Shown piece after piece: positions 6,281 through 7,503 of a stretch of 7,503 nt of DNA. The notes beneath the pieces were generated by a model. The model was not told the origin of the DNA. It worked only from the letters and a program-made list of their open reading frames with translations, and did no database searches. The translations under genes were made by a program, and so were the position numbers. Position 1 is the first letter of the stretch, and each line of letters starts with the position of its first letter. Source of the DNA: JAUWVG01 sp964633715 (lineage in GTDB: Bacteria > Acidobacteriota > Aminicenantia > Aminicenantales > Aminicenantaceae); contig CAZWHQ010000094.1 in assembly GCA_964633715.1 (NCBI GenBank), forward strand, positions 1 through 7,503, given 5' to 3'.

Positions 6281-6910
6281 ATGAAAAGAATAGACAAAAA
6301 ATTGTCAAGTCGCAGAGATTTTTTAACAAAAACCGTACCTGTTTGTGCCGCATCATGTTTGGCTGCAAGCCAGGTTATTGCAAAATCCCCAATTTTGCCC
6401 AACTCTTTTTTGCAAGAAGAAGTGCATAAGTTTGACAAGAAAATACCAGGACCTGATTGGACATACCGCAGATATGCGAGTATCAGTCAACGAAGCTTCA
6501 TCAGGTTTGCCAGATTTTTACAAAAAGAAATCGGTGAGGAAAGAGTGATAGAGCTGATCAAAAAAAATACAGAAGAACGTATGCATGAGCAGGCGAAAGA
6601 AGACCTTAAAAGGCTTGGAAACTCAGATTTTAAATCCTACATCAGTATTTTTAGAGATCCTGGAATGTTGGCAAGTTTAACCATGGAAATTATTGAGGAC
6701 TCTGATACAGTCTTTGAAATTAAAGTGACTGACTGTCTTTCTGCAGAAGCCTTTCTGCCTTACAAAGCCGGAGATATAGGATATGCAGCGGTCTGTTGGG
6801 GCGATTACAATTGGGCCTCGGACTTTAATCTGAAAATTAAACTGGTTCGGGATAAAACACTGATGCAGGGCCATGAATACTGCAATCATAAGTATATGTG
6901 GATCGGATAA
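6281..6910 (+). CDS. Tat-exported ATC-hydrolase-like protein (L-2-amino-thiazoline-4-carboxylate hydrolase family)
   Basis: This 209-residue protein begins with a twin-arginine signal: SSRRDFLTK at residues 9-17, then a short hydrophobic segment to about residue 33 (AASQVIA). The mature part resembles the ATC hydrolase family, named for ring opening of 2-aminothiazoline-4-carboxylate on the way to cysteine. It has a helical region with many charged residues (70-115), then FEIKVTDCLSAEAF (Cys152), DIGYAAVCWGDYNWA (165-179, with Cys172), FNLKIKLVRDKTLMQG and the C-terminal EYCNHKY (Cys201, His203). The conserved C-terminal half is intact. The ATG at 6281 follows GGAGG (6271-6275) by five bases; an upstream TTG at 6269 would overlap that site and is rejected. 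Family members are often treated as cytoplasmic, so the Tat signal is notable and hints at a folded, perhaps metal-bearing protein. The actual substrate may differ from the family name. Confidence 0.78.
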   Translation: MKRIDKKLSSRRDFLTKTVPVCAASCLAASQVIAKSPILPNSFLQEEVHKFDKKIPGPDWTYRRYASISQRSFIRFARFLQKEIGEERVIELIKKNTEERMHEQAKEDLKRLGNSDFKSYISIFRDPGMLASLTMEIIEDSDTVFEIKVTDCLSAEAFLPYKAGDIGYAAVCWGDYNWASDFNLKIKLVRDKTLMQGHEYCNHKYMWIG

Positions 6911-6931
6911 CTCAACTTGTTTTTATCTTGA

Positions 6932-6958
6932 CACATGACTCGTTCACATGAGTCTGTG
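6932..6958 (+). terminator. Hairpin after the ATC-hydrolase-like gene
   Basis: CACA-T-GACTC (6932-6941) pairs with GAGTC-TGTG (6950-6958) around an eight-base loop, giving nine base pairs with one bulged T. It lies 21 bases after the stop codon. No T-run follows, so it is a weak intrinsic terminator at best; it could instead stabilise the 3' end or be an operator-like inverted repeat upstream of the next gene. Confidence 0.4.
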
Positions 6959-6980
6959 GATCCCTATGAAATTTTAACGA

Positions 6981-7013
6981 TTGTGTCTCTCGGTGCTCAT
7001 GGTATAGTATAAT
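6981..7013 (+). promoter_or_regulatory. Candidate sigma-70 promoter of the small membrane protein gene
   Basis: TTGTGT (6981-6986) is followed after 16 bases by TATAGT (7003-7008), which overlaps a perfect TATAAT (7008-7013). Either -10 would start transcription about 30 bases before the start codon at 7048. The -35 is imperfect. Confidence 0.45.
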
Positions 7014-7047
7014 CTCTTCCAATATAAGAATCTTTGAGGAGAGAAAC

Positions 7048-7320
7048 ATGGCCAAAGTAAAACTGGAAGACCTCCCCTCTGAAACACTGCACAAAAGAAA
7101 GAAAATGTCACAGCGTTTATTTTGGATGATGCTTATTATTGGAGTTATAGGCCTCATTGTGCTGATTATCAATGCTTTTGCTTATAATTCGATAAAATAC
7201 AGCCTTATTCCTGGGCCGTTAACCTGTTTGATGTTCACTATAATTCTCTATGATGGAACAAAAAAACTGAATGCAGAAATAATACGAAGGGAAAACACTC
7301 ATACCAGCGACAATTCTTGA
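7048..7320 (+). CDS. Small membrane protein with two transmembrane segments, unknown function
   Basis: This 90-residue protein starts at an ATG preceded by GAGGAGAG (7036-7043). A charged, probably cytoplasmic N-terminus (to residue 22, with HKRKK) leads into a long hydrophobic helix (about 23-44, LFWMMLIIGVIGLIVLIINAF). A short loop follows, then a second helix (about 52-69, ending TIILYDG), and a charged, hydrophilic tail to the end (NAEIIRRENTHTSDNS). The positive residues before the first helix suggest both ends face the cytoplasm. I do not recognise the family. It has its own candidate promoter and is convergent with the gene at the right edge, so nothing in the context assigns it a role. 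Confidence 0.7.
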   Translation: MAKVKLEDLPSETLHKRKKMSQRLFWMMLIIGVIGLIVLIINAFAYNSIKYSLIPGPLTCLMFTIILYDGTKKLNAEIIRRENTHTSDNS

Positions 7321-7341
7321 CTGACCTTCAAACGATTCGGC

Positions 7342-7360
7342 AAAAGGGACTTCCCCTTTA
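7342..7360. terminator. Possible bidirectional terminator between convergent genes
   Basis: AAAGGG (7343-7348) pairs with CCCTTT (7354-7359) around a five-base loop. On the minus strand TTTT follows directly. The stem is only six pairs, so this is a weak call supported mainly by its place between two convergent stop codons. Confidence 0.3.
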
Positions 7361-7363
7361 TCT

Positions 7364-7503
7364 TTATTTCCTTGTGGATTCGAAGGTGCCTTCATCTATC
7401 AGTTCGGTTCCTTCATAGACAGCCAAAGTACCGGTCATTTTATCTCCTTCGATCTTGCCTTCAATTTTCACATCAGTTCCCGTAGCCGTAAAGAGGCACT
7501 TAA
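7364..7503 (-). CDS. C-terminal end of an unidentified beta-rich protein (runs off the window)
   Basis: On the minus strand the frame is open from the window edge (first full codon at 7501) to the TAA at 7366-7364, giving 45 residues. They include DVKIEGKIEGDKMTGTLAVYE and end GTFESTRK. The pattern of short alternating strands with Gly-Asp turns (KIEGKIEGDKMTGTL) is that of a small all-beta or lipocalin-like domain, as in proteins that quantify a 'binding' barrel by name only; no family can be assigned from this much. The coding signal is good: no stops, and alternating hydrophobic and polar residues. The start lies outside the window. It is convergent with the small membrane protein gene, 43 bases away. 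Confidence 0.6.
   Translation of the reverse strand, partial: KCLFTATGTDVKIEGKIEGDKMTGTLAVYEGTELIDEGTFESTRK

Noticed and set aside
6912..7172. Minus-strand open frame of 86 codons
   Set aside because: It runs antisense to the small membrane protein gene and its promoter region, with no ribosome-binding site of its own.

Overview
The window looks like an accessory stretch from an AT-rich Gram-negative bacterium. Most of it is about 38-40% G+C by eye. Good Shine-Dalgarno sequences of the GGAGG type precede most intact genes. A lipoprotein signal, a Tat signal and Sec signals point to a cell with an exported proteome. A gingipain-type C25 peptidase, a PD40 beta-propeller lipoprotein, an exported Ntn hydrolase, a nitroreductase and an ATC-hydrolase-like protein occur together in sediment-type anaerobes (Desulfobacterota, Aminicenantes/Acidobacteria-like or Bacteroidota-like lineages). 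The phylum cannot be fixed from this window.

Layout. At 57-1120 (+) lies a C25 (gingipain family) cysteine peptidase catalytic domain, broken by a one-base frameshift near 428. Facing it is a minus-strand gene run read from 3095 down to 1127. It holds a secreted choloylglycine-hydrolase/C45-like Ntn hydrolase, then a PD40 lipoprotein whose ribosome-binding site overlaps the Ntn stop codon, then a small DUF1579-like beta protein. The lipoprotein is damaged: its genuine C-terminus is in another frame and ends at 1599. From about 3300 to 5250 the base composition jumps to about 55% G+C. This island carries an intact secreted alpha/beta-hydrolase (3418-5082, minus) and, tail to tail with it, the last 46 codons of an unrecognised plus-strand gene. 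After it, AT-rich sequence returns with a nitroreductase (5321-5913, minus) that is also frameshifted, near its N-terminus. A 367-base stretch without a recognisable gene follows. Then come a Tat-exported ATC-hydrolase-like protein (6281-6910, +), a small two-helix membrane protein (7048-7320, +), and the C-terminal 45 codons of an unidentified minus-strand gene at the right edge.

How the genes relate. The only convincing operon is Ntn hydrolase - PD40 lipoprotein - DUF1579-like protein. The rest looks like a patchwork of single genes, with several remnants, rather than a coordinated pathway. Three genes are interrupted and two others are cut down to 3' ends (one by the window edge). This means either real gene decay in a low-constraint region or indel errors in an assembly; the sequence alone cannot say which. 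I did not find a convincing new biological system. The most unusual items are the GC-rich island with its truncated neighbour, the hidden C-terminus of the PD40 gene, and an ATC-hydrolase-like protein carrying a Tat signal.
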